Shown in pieces: positions 8,911 through 17,777 of a stretch of DNA of 64,000 nt (position 1 is its first letter; each line of letters opens with the position of its first letter). The translations under genes and the position numbers were made by a program. Location: the NCBI RefSeq assembly GCF_019331695.1, contig NZ_JAHBBI010000011.1, forward strand, positions 1-64,000. The letters run 5' to 3'. The stretch is from Bifidobacterium pluvialisilvae (GTDB lineage Bacteria; Actinomycetota; Actinomycetes; Actinomycetales; Bifidobacteriaceae). Under the pieces are notes generated by a model that made no database searches, was not told the DNA's origin, and worked only from the letters and a program-made list of their open reading frames with translations.

Positions 8911-9678
8911 TCAGACGTTCTTGAACGGCTTGATGCCTTCGGCGAGCGCGCGCACGTAGAGGTCGGTGTCGCCGGCGACGGCCACGAAGTTGGCGCCGCG
9001 GGCGAAGGCCTCCTTGGCGGTGGGCACGTCGAATGCGAGGAAGCCGACGGCCTTGCCGTGCGACTTGATGACGTCGAACGCGTGGTAGACCTGGTCCATG
9101 ATGGCGGCGGGGTCGTCGGGGTGGCCGAGCGACGCGGAGAGGTCGGCGGGTCCGATGAAGATGCCGTCGACGCCTTCGACGGAGGCGATGTCGTCGATGT
9201 GGTCGAGGGCCTCCTGGGATTCGCACTGCAGCAGCAGGCAGATTTCGTTCTTGGCGTCGCGCATGTAGTTGGGAATGCGTCCCCAGCGGCCGGAGCGGGC
9301 GATGGGCGATCCGACGCCGCGGATGCCTTCGGGCGCGTAGTTGACGGCCTTGACCATGAGTTCGGCCTCTTCCTTGCTGTTGACCATGGGCAGCAGCAGC
9401 GTCTGGGCGCCGAGGTCGAGCACCTGCTTGATGAGCACGGGGTCGGCGGCGGCGGGGCGCACGACGGGTGTGGTGTCATAGGGGGCGACGGCGCGCAGCA
9501 CGTCGAGGATGGTGGTGAGGTCGTAGGGGCCGTGCTCGCCGTCGACGAGCAGCCAGTCGTACCCGGCGTCGGCGGAGATCTCGGCGGCGGTGGGTGACGC
9601 CATGGCCATCCACAGACCATACTGCTCCTTGCCTTCCTTCAGGGCCTGCTTGAAAGCGTTGTGTGGTAATGATGTCAT
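8911..9678 (-). CDS. rhmA: 2-keto-3-deoxy-L-rhamnonate aldolase (HpcH/HpaI family)
   Basis: The protein is 255 aa from ATG at 9678 (MTSLPHNAFKQALKEG), preceded by CTGGAGAA. An upstream GTG at 9711 lacks such a site. It shows the metal-dependent class II pyruvate aldolase barrel: GYDWLLVDGEHGPYDL, QVLDLGAQTLLLPMV, RWGRIPNYM, QCESQEALDHIDDIASVEG and IFIGPADLSASLG. It closely resembles E. coli RhmA, which cleaves 2-keto-3-deoxy-L-rhamnonate to pyruvate and L-lactaldehyde. The other family option, 4-hydroxy-2-oxoheptanedioate aldolase, is disfavoured by the neighbouring dehydratase. It lies downstream of rhmD on the same strand. Confidence 0.85.
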   Translation of the reverse strand: MTSLPHNAFKQALKEGKEQYGLWMAMASPTAAEISADAGYDWLLVDGEHGPYDLTTILDVLRAVAPYDTTPVVRPAAADPVLIKQVLDLGAQTLLLPMVNSKEEAELMVKAVNYAPEGIRGVGSPIARSGRWGRIPNYMRDAKNEICLLLQCESQEALDHIDDIASVEGVDGIFIGPADLSASLGHPDDPAAIMDQVYHAFDVIKSHGKAVGFLAFDVPTAKEAFARGANFVAVAGDTDLYVRALAEGIKPFKNV

Positions 9679-9846
9679 TGCGTATTCTCCAGTGTGCGTG
9701 CCGTAGCTCATCGGTCTCCTTGCCGGGGTCGGTGCGTGTGGTACGACGGAATGGTTGGGCGGCCGGAGGGATTGCCCCGTCCGGCCGCCGCTGATTGTTG
9801 TTGGCTATTCAGTTATAGGGCGACGACATGTCGCCTATGCCGCCGG

Positions 9847-11073
9847 TCAGTGCTCGAACGGACGCTCGAGCGGGCAGCTGCGGTTGAGTTCGACGCCGAA
9901 GCCGGGCTTGTCGAGTTCCTCGGCGGTGATGATGCCGTCGTGCGGAACCGGCTCGTCGAGCAGGACGGGGTCGAACTGCGGGCGGACGTGGTCGGCCTTC
10001 GGTGCGGTCATCAGCATTTCGCTGAACGGCGTGTTGGTGAAGGTGATCACGGCGTGGTGCGAGTAGACGGAGGAGCCGTGGGGCACCACGAGCTGGCCAC
10101 GGGACTTGGCGATCGCGGCGATCTCGCACAGCGAGGTCACGCCGCCGCACCAGCCGACATCGGGCTGGAGGATGTCGACGCCGGCGTCGGAGAGCTCCTT
10201 GAAGCCTTCGAGGGTGCCGGTGTGCTCGCCGGTGGTCATGAGCATGCCCTTCGGCATGTTCTTCTTGAGTTCGCGGTAGGACTCGATCTGGTTCGGGGGG
10301 AAGCACTCCTCCATCCACTTGAGCTTGTACGGGGCGGCCGCGTGGGCGAGCTTGGTGGCGTAGTTGACGTCCTGGCTCATCCAGCAGTCGAACATCAGCC
10401 AGAACTTGTCGCCGACGCGTTCGCGCATGTCGGCGAGGGTGGCGATGTCCTTCTCGATGCCTTCGTCGCCGAACGCGGAGCTCCAGTGGGTCGGCAGCTT
10501 GCCGCCGATGAAGCCCATCTTCTGCGCGAGGTCCGGGCGGGCGCCGGTGGCGTAGAAGTGGATCTCGTCGCGCACGGCGCCGCCGAGCAGCTTGTAGACG
10601 GGGAGCTTGACGACCTTGCCGTAGAGGTCCCACAGCGCCAGGTCCACGCAGGAGATGGTGTTGATGACGACGCCGCCGCCACCGGAGTAGAAGAGCGTGG
10701 AGTTGAGCATCTGGTCGTGGATGAGCTTGATCTGGTCGACGCGCTTGCCCTCGACGAAGCGGCTCAGGTGGTGCTCGACGATGAAGCATCCGATGGTTCC
10801 GGCAGTGGAGATGGCGAAGCCGGTGGTGCCGTCGGAGGCTTCGACTTCAACGACCAGCGTGCCGAGCACGTTCAGGCCGAAGGACTGGCGGGACTGCTCG
10901 TACTCCTTGTACTTGGACATCGGCGTCGCGATATGGTTGTCGATCCAGTGGTCCTTGCCCTGATCGTGGTAATCGCCGCCGCCCTGGCCGTGAATCTTGG
11001 CTGCGGCGCCGCCCATGCTGTACGCACGGATGTGCGTGATCGTGGGCAGCTTCAATGCTGGTGCTAGTGCCAT
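9847..11073 (-). CDS. rhmD: L-rhamnonate dehydratase (enolase superfamily)
   Basis: The protein is 408 aa from ATG at 11073 ([19 protein letters not shown]), behind GGAGGGA. It matches E. coli RhmD along its length: [20 protein letters not shown], the 20s-loop GQSFG-like [12 protein letters not shown], metal-ligand strands [11 protein letters not shown] and [23 protein letters not shown], and the acid/base His in [15 protein letters not shown]. It dehydrates L-rhamnonate (often also L-mannonate or L-lyxonate) to the 2-keto-3-deoxy acid, the substrate of the downstream aldolase. Its promoter region is shared with the divergent permease gene and holds two copies of a palindrome. Confidence 0.9.
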   Translation of the reverse strand: MALAPALKLPTITHIRAYSMGGAAAKIHGQGGGDYHDQGKDHWIDNHIATPMSKYKEYEQSRQSFGLNVLGTLVVEVEASDGTTGFAISTAGTIGCFIVEHHLSRFVEGKRVDQIKLIHDQMLNSTLFYSGGGGVVINTISCVDLALWDLYGKVVKLPVYKLLGGAVRDEIHFYATGARPDLAQKMGFIGGKLPTHWSSAFGDEGIEKDIATLADMRERVGDKFWLMFDCWMSQDVNYATKLAHAAAPYKLKWMEECFPPNQIESYRELKKNMPKGMLMTTGEHTGTLEGFKELSDAGVDILQPDVGWCGGVTSLCEIAAIAKSRGQLVVPHGSSVYSHHAVITFTNTPFSEMLMTAPKADHVRPQFDPVLLDEPVPHDGIITAEELDKPGFGVELNRSCPLERPFEH

Positions 11074-11207
11074 TGTTGCTCCCTCCGTGGTTGGAGTGTT
11101 ATGTATGACCGTCACGCGTCCTCGCGTCCGTCCCGACGTTGTTGTCGGACCGGGTCGTTGTGACCTCGGCGATCTCAGTTACCGAATATAGACGCCTTGA
11201 ACAGGCG

Positions 11208-11275
11208 TCCCACATACAGGGACGACGACTCACCATTCAGCCCAATGCAACAACCGGAAATCCCACATCGTGGGA
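11208..11275. promoter_or_regulatory. Pair of putative IclR operators in the rhmD/permease divergent promoter
   Basis: TCCCACATACAGGGA (11208-11222) and the near-perfect palindrome TCCCACATCGTGGGA (11261-11275) lie 53 bp apart, about five helical turns, in the 380-bp gap between divergent rhmD and the permease. A related TTTCACATATAGGGA lies upstream of the SDR gene. Binding by the IclR protein is inferred from context. Confidence 0.55.
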
Positions 11276-11453
11276 TACCGGTCCATGCGGCATATAGTGA
11301 GTTCCATCAGCGGATATGCAAATATTGGCAACGCTGGAAGATAACCGAAAAACCTTATAAAAGCTTGCGTTCGCAGCGTTGTGAACGCAACGGAAACGGC
11401 ACCGAATCTGTCAAGATTAGGCAATGAAGCCGCGCAGTCAAAGGAGATCAGCA

Positions 11454-12407
11454 ATGGAAGCTCCAGTCGAGAAGAAGGCCTCCGTCTGGGAGAAGCTGCG
11501 GTCCAAGAATCCTCTGCTCTTCGCAATCATTCTTGTGGTCATCGCAGGCTCCTGCAATTACGTGGGCACCGGATTCCTCACCCCGGCGTTCGACACCGTC
11601 GGCGGCGTGCAGGTGGCCTGGGTGCGTCTGAGCATCACGGCCGTCGTGCTGCTGCTGTGGCGCCAGCCCTGGAGGAAGAAGTGGACCAAGGAGCAGATCA
11701 TCTGGCTCGTGCTCTTCGCCATCTCCATCGGCACCATGTACACCTCCTATAACATCAGCGTCGGCAACCTCGCCATGGGCATCGCCGTCCCGATCCAGTT
11801 CCTCGGTCCGGTCGCCATCGGCGCCATCACCGGCAAGAACTGGAAGCAGCGCTCCGCCATCATCGTGGCCGCCATCGGCGTCGCCATGCTCGCCGGACTC
11901 TCGCTCTCCGGCAACAAGTCCGACACCATCGTCGTCGGCCTGATCGCCTCCTTCGTCGCCGCCCTCGCATGGGCCGGCTACATCTTCTTCGGCAACAAGA
12001 TGGCCCACAACGGCGCCCTCGACGCCCTGTCCCTGGCCATCACGCTCGCCGCCCTCGTGCTCGCGCCGTTCGTCGGCCCCACCGCCATCCGCCAGATGTC
12101 CGTCGACCCGGGCAACAGCATCTGGCGCATCGTGCAGTTCACCATCCTCGCCTCCGTCATCGCGGCCGTGCTCGACCAGATCATGCTCAAGACCATCGCG
12201 CCGAACGTGTTCTCCGTCCTCCAGGCCCTCTACCCGGTGATCTCCCTCATCATCGGCCTGTTCTTCGGACAGTTCCCGACCATCCTCGAGGTCGTCGGCC
12301 TGCTCATCGTCAGCGCCTCGATCGTACTGACGGCATTGAGCGGCGTACAGGACGAGAACGACGACGACAAGGCCCTGAAACAGGCCGAGGCCGCGCCGGC
12401 CAAGTAG
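11454..12407 (+). CDS. EamA/DMT-family membrane transporter
   Basis: The protein is 317 aa. ATG at 11454 (MEAPVEKKASVWEKLRSKNP) follows AAAGGAG; the ATG at 11424 has no such site. There are about ten hydrophobic helices in two EamA repeats, from LLFAIILVVIAGSCNYVGTG to IVSASIVLTALSGV, then a charged tail. The family includes exporters and some sugar or deoxy-sugar carriers. As first gene of the rightward half of the cluster, it probably moves the sugar acid or a product. Its direction and substrate cannot be read from the sequence. Confidence 0.8.
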   Translation: MEAPVEKKASVWEKLRSKNPLLFAIILVVIAGSCNYVGTGFLTPAFDTVGGVQVAWVRLSITAVVLLLWRQPWRKKWTKEQIIWLVLFAISIGTMYTSYNISVGNLAMGIAVPIQFLGPVAIGAITGKNWKQRSAIIVAAIGVAMLAGLSLSGNKSDTIVVGLIASFVAALAWAGYIFFGNKMAHNGALDALSLAITLAALVLAPFVGPTAIRQMSVDPGNSIWRIVQFTILASVIAAVLDQIMLKTIAPNVFSVLQALYPVISLIIGLFFGQFPTILEVVGLLIVSASIVLTALSGVQDENDDDKALKQAEAAPAK

Positions 12408-12553
12408 ACCGGCCACAACCCGTCGTGGGGTCCGGCGGGGCAACGCCCCCGGACCCCACGCCCCAACCACAACAGACCACGCAATCAACGACGATTCCAA
12501 CAACAACCCGCCGAAGCCAACGACGACGGCGGACATCCAAAGGAGAATGACAT

Positions 12554-13525
12554 ATGACCCTCAACGAGGAATACACCGGCACCGCCCCCAGCCGCCTCTA
12601 CACCATCGTGCCGCAGTCGGAGGAGAACGCCCGCAAGACGCGCACCATCATCGACGCCCACGTGCACATCATCCAGCCCGACCTGTTCTCCTGGTTCGAC
12701 CCGGCCAAGAAGGGCATCACCTTCGAAGGCGACTGGACGCCGATCATCCACGCCTACCGTCCGAAGGACCTCGTCGCCGAGGCCGAAGGCAGCAACATCA
12801 AGGTCATCGGCGCCGTACACGTGCAGATGAACGCCGACGACCCGGTCGCCGAAGTGGCCGCCGTGCAGCGCATGAGCGAGGAGGACGGCCTGCCCGTCTC
12901 CATCGTCGGCGGCGGCGACCTCTCCTCCCCCGACTTCGAGGAGACCGTCGAAAAGGAGAAGGCCGCGTCCGACAACGTCCACGCCATCCGCCAGATCATC
13001 AACACCCACGTCGACCCGCTGTACAACTACGTGAACAAGGAATACATGGACGACCCGAACTGGCTGGCCGGCCTGCGCGTGCTCGCCAAGCACGGACTGG
13101 CGTTCGACCTCCAGCTCTACCCGACGCAGTACCGCCGCGCCCTCCAGGTCATCGACTCCAACCCCGACATCATGTTCATCATCAACCACGCGGGCATGTG
13201 GGCCGACCGCGACCTCGCCGGATTCCAGCTGTGGAAGAACGGCATCTACGAGTTCGGCAAGCGCGACAACGTGACGATGAAGATCTCCGGACTGGCATCC
13301 ACCGACCACTACTGGACCATCGAAAGCTTCAAGCCGGCGATCTTCACCCTGCTCGACGCCTTCGGCATCGACAAGTGCATGTTCGCCTCGAACTTCCCCG
13401 TCGACAAGCTGCACGGCTCCTACGTCGACACCATCGGCGCGTTCATCCGCTCCACCGAGACCCTCAGCCAGGACGAGCAGAACAAGCTGTTCGTCGACAA
13501 CGCGAAGAAGTACTACAAGTTCTAG
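12554..13525 (+). CDS. Amidohydrolase-2 family protein, probable sugar lactonase
   Basis: The protein is 323 aa from ATG at 12554, behind AAAGGAGAA. It has a TIM-barrel metal-hydrolase layout: IDAHVHIIQPDL near residue 35 (metal HxH), MFIINHAGMWAD in the middle and CMFASNFPVDKLHGSY near the end. Members of this family hydrolyse aldonolactones, for example L-fuconolactone and L-rhamnono-lactone. Beside an aldose-dehydrogenase-like SDR and an aldonate dehydratase, a lactonase role is the simplest reading; the protein alone would only say amidohydrolase. It sits 146 bp after the permease. Confidence 0.75.
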   Translation: MTLNEEYTGTAPSRLYTIVPQSEENARKTRTIIDAHVHIIQPDLFSWFDPAKKGITFEGDWTPIIHAYRPKDLVAEAEGSNIKVIGAVHVQMNADDPVAEVAAVQRMSEEDGLPVSIVGGGDLSSPDFEETVEKEKAASDNVHAIRQIINTHVDPLYNYVNKEYMDDPNWLAGLRVLAKHGLAFDLQLYPTQYRRALQVIDSNPDIMFIINHAGMWADRDLAGFQLWKNGIYEFGKRDNVTMKISGLASTDHYWTIESFKPAIFTLLDAFGIDKCMFASNFPVDKLHGSYVDTIGAFIRSTETLSQDEQNKLFVDNAKKYYKF

Positions 13526-13704
13526 GCTTCCCAACGTTCCGGGCGCCCGGTCGGGCCGCCGATCCCGGCGGCCGCGCCGGACGTCCCGCAGATCCGGAGA
13601 TTCCCTTCGCGTTTTCACCCTTCCGCGCGGAGGGAATTTCCATGTCCGGACACGGCGGACATATCATCGACGACGTCATCATGCGGCAATATCAGGGGGG
13701 AATC

Positions 13705-14640
13705 ATGGAACTCGCGTTGAAGACCGGCTCGCTGCTGCTCATCATCGTCGGCGCGTATCTGTTCAAACGCGCCGGACTGTTCAAGGAACGCGACTACAAG
13801 ATCATGCAGGTGTTCGTCTTCAACGTCACACTGCCCGCGGCCGTCATCCACTCGTTCGCGCAGAACCGGCACGACATGAGCATGCTGTGGATCGTGCTGC
13901 TCGGCCTGCTCGGCGCACTCATCCCCCTGTTCGTCATATTCTTCGTCACGCGGCGCGAGACGGCCGAACACCGCACGTTCGAGATGCTCAACGCCACCAC
14001 GTTCAACATCGGCAACTTCACGCTGCCCGTCGTCACCACGTTCATGGGGCCGGCCGCCGGCGTGCCCGTCGTCATGTTCGACATGGGCAACGCCGTCATG
14101 TGTTCGGCCGGGTCCTTGGTGTTCACCAAGGCGCTGCTCCACCTCGACGACGGCGACGGGCCGCGCCCAAGCGTGGGCAAGCGTCTCCATGCGGCGGCAC
14201 GGAACTTCTACACGTCGGCCGCGTTCGACACGTACGTCGTCATGGTCATCCTGCTGCTCGCCGGCATATCGATCCCGCAGGGCGTCGTCACCGTGGTCGA
14301 GCCGTTCGCCAACGCCAACGCGTTCTGCTCCATGGCGATGGTCGGCATGATGATGGACGTTCCCGAACTCGCCGACGACCGCCGCGAGATGGCCAAAGTG
14401 CTCGCCTGGCGCCTCGTCATCGCCGTCGTCGGATCGCTCGCCGCCTGGTATCTGCTGCCCGTGGCGCAATCCGCACGCAAGATCGCCGTGATCTGCATGT
14501 TCGCACCCATCGCCGTGTTCGCCACCAAATTCACCGACATGACGCTCGGCAAGGCCAAGCTCGCCGGATTCTCACTGACCGTCTCCGCCGTGATATCGCT
14601 CATCGCCATGGCCGTGCTGTGCGCCGTACTGCCGGCATGA
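13705..14640 (+). CDS. AEC (auxin efflux carrier) family transporter
   Basis: The protein is 311 aa from ATG at 13705 (MELALKTGSLLLIIVGAYLF). ATG at 13642 also has a good GGAGGG site and would add 21 residues. The later start matches the paralogue at 55373. It has about ten membrane helices, including a central GNAVMCSAGSLVF and VSAVISLIAMAVLCAVLPA at the end. AEC proteins move organic acids or related anions. Here uptake of the sugar acid or export of lactate or pyruvate is plausible but unproven. Confidence 0.8.
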   Translation: MELALKTGSLLLIIVGAYLFKRAGLFKERDYKIMQVFVFNVTLPAAVIHSFAQNRHDMSMLWIVLLGLLGALIPLFVIFFVTRRETAEHRTFEMLNATTFNIGNFTLPVVTTFMGPAAGVPVVMFDMGNAVMCSAGSLVFTKALLHLDDGDGPRPSVGKRLHAAARNFYTSAAFDTYVVMVILLLAGISIPQGVVTVVEPFANANAFCSMAMVGMMMDVPELADDRREMAKVLAWRLVIAVVGSLAAWYLLPVAQSARKIAVICMFAPIAVFATKFTDMTLGKAKLAGFSLTVSAVISLIAMAVLCAVLPA

Positions 14641-14697
14641 ACGTGGCGCGGCAGGGCGGCGGTCACCGACGGATATCGTCATGGCAAAAACAGCAAG

Positions 14698-14712
14698 TTT
14701 CACATATAGGGA
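14698..14712. promoter_or_regulatory. Third copy of the putative IclR operator, before the SDR gene
   Basis: TTTCACATATAGGGA shares CACATA-AGGGA with the operator at 11208 and lies 111 bp before the SDR start codon. It suggests that the SDR gene has its own promoter in the same regulon. Confidence 0.4.
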
Positions 14713-14823
14713 CAATGCACCAATATTCTTATACTGTTACGTGAAACCGCTGCCCCGTAGGCTGTCGACGTCGGAATGCCCCGCAGCGGCGAAACACACG
14801 GCAATCATAGGAGATTCACCAAC

Positions 14824-15621
14824 ATGACCGCAAACACTTACGACTTCAACGGCAAAGTAGTCATCGTCACCGGAGGCGGCACCGGCATCGGCCGCGCCAT
14901 CACCCGCGGATTCCTCGACAACGGCGCCACCGTCGTCGCGGTCGGCCTGCGACCCGCCCCCCTCGAAGAGACCGTCGCCGGCTACGAACACGGCCACACC
15001 CACATCACCGACGTCTCCAAGCACGACCAGGTGCACGAACTCGTCCAAAGCGTCGTCAAGGAATTCGGACACCTCGACGTCGTCGTATCCAACGCCGGCA
15101 TCTTCGAAGGCGGCGAGATCGAACACGTCTCCGACGAAGTCTGGCACAAGCTCTTCTCCGTCAACATGGACGGACTCTTCTACCTCACCAAGGAAGCCCT
15201 CCCCTACCTCAAGGAAACCAAAGGCAACATCGTCGTCGACACCTCCGTCTCCGGCCTCTACGGCGACTGGGGCCAGACCGCCTACAACTCCACCAAGCAC
15301 GCCATGAACGGCTTCGTCCGCTGCGTCGCCCTCGACTACGGCCAGTACGGCGTACGCATCAACGCGTTCGCCCCCGCCTTCATCGAAACCGACATCAACA
15401 AGGAGGTGTGGACCGACACCGAACGCCTCAAGCCGTACATCGAACGCGTCGCCCTCGGCCGCACCGGCAAGCCCGAGGACTGCGCCGACCTCGCCCTCTT
15501 CCTCGCCTCCCCCGGCGCCTCCTACCTCACCGGTCTCGTCGTGCCCGTCGACGGCGGAACCACCGCCGCAACCGGGCAGGGGCGGAATAACTACGAATCC
15601 GACACCCGCTCCGTGTTGTGA
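14824..15621 (+). CDS. Short-chain dehydrogenase/reductase, probable sugar dehydrogenase
   Basis: The protein is 265 aa. ATG at 14824 (MTANTYDFNGKVV) follows AGGAG. The Rossmann motif is VTGGGTGIGRAI (residues about 13-24), NAG is in VVVSNAGIF, and the catalytic Ser-Tyr-Lys is in SVSGLYGDWGQTAYNSTKHA. The C-terminus SYLTGLVVPVDGGTTA is typical of classical SDRs. With a lactonase, aldonate dehydratase and KDR aldolase in the cluster, oxidation of L-rhamnose (or L-fucose or a similar sugar) to the lactone is the expected role. Substrate and cofactor preference are not readable. Its TGA lies inside a family D palindrome. Confidence 0.8.
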   Translation: MTANTYDFNGKVVIVTGGGTGIGRAITRGFLDNGATVVAVGLRPAPLEETVAGYEHGHTHITDVSKHDQVHELVQSVVKEFGHLDVVVSNAGIFEGGEIEHVSDEVWHKLFSVNMDGLFYLTKEALPYLKETKGNIVVDTSVSGLYGDWGQTAYNSTKHAMNGFVRCVALDYGQYGVRINAFAPAFIETDINKEVWTDTERLKPYIERVALGRTGKPEDCADLALFLASPGASYLTGLVVPVDGGTTAATGQGRNNYESDTRSVL

Positions 15622-15837
15622 TGTCGCGTAATGGAGCGTCCGCTGCGTTACCGATGACTCGACGTATGTCAATACGCCTTCGTCATCGGTGCCTTGCGGC
15701 CGCACGCATTACGCGACATCACCCGAGACCGTGGTGACGTGGACGTCTTCGGCGTTGCGGGAGACTCGACGTACCTTCGTACGCCTTCGTCTTCCGCGCC
15801 TTGAAGCCGCACGCGTCAATCAACCATCACCCGAGTA
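15618..15837. repeat. Two family D elements after the SDR gene
   Basis: The first (15618-15722) has perfect 15-bp outer arms, GTGATGTCGCGTAAT and ATTACGCGACATCAC, and inner arms ACCGATGAC/GTCATCGGT around a variant loop. The left outer arm contains the SDR stop codon. The second (15723-15837) has inner arms GCGGGAGAC/GTCTTCCGC around the consensus loop, with weaker outer pairing. Confidence 0.85.
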
Positions 15838-15852
15838 TGAGGTGCATACATT

Positions 15853-15983
15853 GTCATCCTGAGCGGAGGCCGTAGGCCGGAGTCGAAGGATCTCACACCT
15901 CCTACTCTTCTACGGAGAGAGATCCTTCGACTCGCCCCGCCCGCTCAGGATGACGCAGAGACCCCCACCCGCTCAGGATGACA
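15853..15983. repeat. Family C palindrome plus partial copy, running into the MFS gene
   Basis: A full copy lies at 15853-15955, then a half copy CCCGCTCAGGATGACAC at about 15968-15984. The half copy supplies the last codons and stop (15973-15975) of the MFS gene on the minus strand. Confidence 0.85.
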
Positions 15984-17349
15984 CAGCCTCCGAAAGACCG
16001 AACCGCGCGCGCCCCTTTTCGGCGCGCAGCAGCACGACGAGGCCGCCGAACAGGCCGGACAGCGCGGCGACGGCGACGAACGCCCACAGCGCGATGGTGA
16101 TGAGCCCGGGCACGAGCAGCGACGGCAGCACAAGCGACGCGAACGCGCACGGGATGCGGCCGATGCCGAGAATCAGACTCTGCGCCTCGGCGGAGACGGC
16201 CACGGGGAAGGTCTCCTGCGTCCACACCTTGGCGTTCATCTCACCGGCGAAGTTGCCGAAGAACTGGAACAGCACCACGGCGATGGCGGTGGACCACATG
16301 GTGCCACCCGCCGCCATGATGGCCATGGCCGCCACCTGCGCGGCCGCACCGACCCAGAACATGCGGTCGCGCCACGGGCCATCGACCGGCACACGACCGT
16401 ACGCCATGCCGCCGAACACGCACATCACCGCGGAAACGATGCCGATGAACACGGCCTGCATCTGGCTGGCATGCTGCGAGACCAGCAGATACGTCTGGAA
16501 CTGGTTGATGGTGTTTGCCATGAGATTCCACATCACATAGAACAGCGCGAGCACGGCGAACAGCAGCGCATAGCGACGGCCGGTGCGCGCGTCGATGGAA
16601 CGCAGCACAGCGCCCATGCCCAGCGGACGGCCGGCCGATGCCGCGGCGGAATCCGCACCGTCCGCGTGCTCACACTCGCGCTCCGCCGCCTCACGATGCA
16701 GTCCGGCGATGCGCGGGTCGGCCACACGCCACACCGCCGTGAGCAGCGCCACCACGGCGAGCACGCCGAACACGATGCGCGCGCCGAGGAACCCGACCGG
16801 CGCCACAATCAGCGCCAGCACATACGGGCCGAGGATGCCGGCCGACCACAGCACCTGCGTACGGCTGACGAGATGCCCCTTGAGCGTCTCGTCGGGCACG
16901 TCGTGCGTGATCACGCTCAGCGACACCGGCAGGTCCATGCCCACGGCGAGCGCCGCCACACCGACGCCGACGGCCAGCACGGCGAAGCCGGGCGCGAGCG
17001 TGCAGGCCGCGAGCGCCGCGGCGCACAGGAACGCGTTGGCATTGAACAGCCGGACAAGGCCGATTCGTTGGGCGATGAATCCACCGCAGAACGAGCCTGC
17101 GGCGAACGCGAACGTCAGTATCGCGGAGACGGCGCCCACCTGCGCGGCGGACAGGCCGAGGCCGGTGCGCCACAGGGCCAGCGTGGAGCTCAATGCGAGG
17201 ATGACGCCGGAGCCGAGGAACGAGCCGAGGCCAGCGGCCAGTCCCAACGTGCCGTAGACATGGGGATGATTCGTGTCGGTATGTTCGCCGCCGCCGACGA
17301 CGGTATTGACGGCATCGGTGCTGTCGGCGTGCTTCTTCATGCCACTCAT
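15973..17349 (-). CDS. MFS transporter
   Basis: The protein is 458 aa from ATG at 17349 (MSGMKKHADSTDAVNTVVGG), behind GGAG. About twelve helices in two halves are visible. The intracellular loop between them is charged (HREAAERECEHADGADSAAA), and FCGGFIAQRIGLVRLFNANA matches the loop 2-3 region of sugar porters. It is convergent with the SDR gene at the edge of the rhm-like block and may import the sugar. Oddly, the final residues and the stop codon are encoded by a family C repeat, so the C-terminus may have been replaced when the repeat arrived. Confidence 0.8.
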   Translation of the reverse strand: MSGMKKHADSTDAVNTVVGGGEHTDTNHPHVYGTLGLAAGLGSFLGSGVILALSSTLALWRTGLGLSAAQVGAVSAILTFAFAAGSFCGGFIAQRIGLVRLFNANAFLCAAALAACTLAPGFAVLAVGVGVAALAVGMDLPVSLSVITHDVPDETLKGHLVSRTQVLWSAGILGPYVLALIVAPVGFLGARIVFGVLAVVALLTAVWRVADPRIAGLHREAAERECEHADGADSAAASAGRPLGMGAVLRSIDARTGRRYALLFAVLALFYVMWNLMANTINQFQTYLLVSQHASQMQAVFIGIVSAVMCVFGGMAYGRVPVDGPWRDRMFWVGAAAQVAAMAIMAAGGTMWSTAIAVVLFQFFGNFAGEMNAKVWTQETFPVAVSAEAQSLILGIGRIPCAFASLVLPSLLVPGLITIALWAFVAVAALSGLFGGLVVLLRAEKGRARFGLSEAVSS

Positions 17350-17483
17350 GGTGTGTGCTCCATACCCTCCGCATTCGTGAAATCAACGTGTAGTCGGAGT
17401 GTTTCCGACGGACCGAAGAACACGATAGGCGCAACAGGGACACCATCCCCACATTTGACATTTTTGCACAGCCCCGCCCTTCA

Positions 17484-17725
17484 CCGTCATCCTGAGCGGA
17501 GGACAAAGCCTCGTTCCACCCCGCTGCGCATATGTGATACACCACCGGCACCGTCATCCTGAGCGAAGGACAAAGCCTCTCTCCTGTCATCCTGAGCGAA
17601 GGGCGCAGCCCCTCTCTCTCCTGTCATCCTGAGCGGAGGGCGTAGCCCGGAGTCGAAGGATCTTGCACCCCACCCAGTCCCAAGATCCTTCGACTCCGCC
17701 GCAAGCGGCTCCGCTCAGGATGACA
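17484..17725. repeat. Family C repeats after proB
   Basis: Three half copies at 17484, 17552 and 17585 (GTCATCCTGAGCGAAGG type) precede one full palindrome at 17621-17725 with AGTCGAAGGATCTT and AAGATCCTTCGACT arms. No gene lies in 17350-17777. Confidence 0.85.
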
Positions 17726-17777
17726 CGGTGGGGTGCCACGCCGTCCGCATGACACGGGGGGCACGCCCCTCCAGCCG

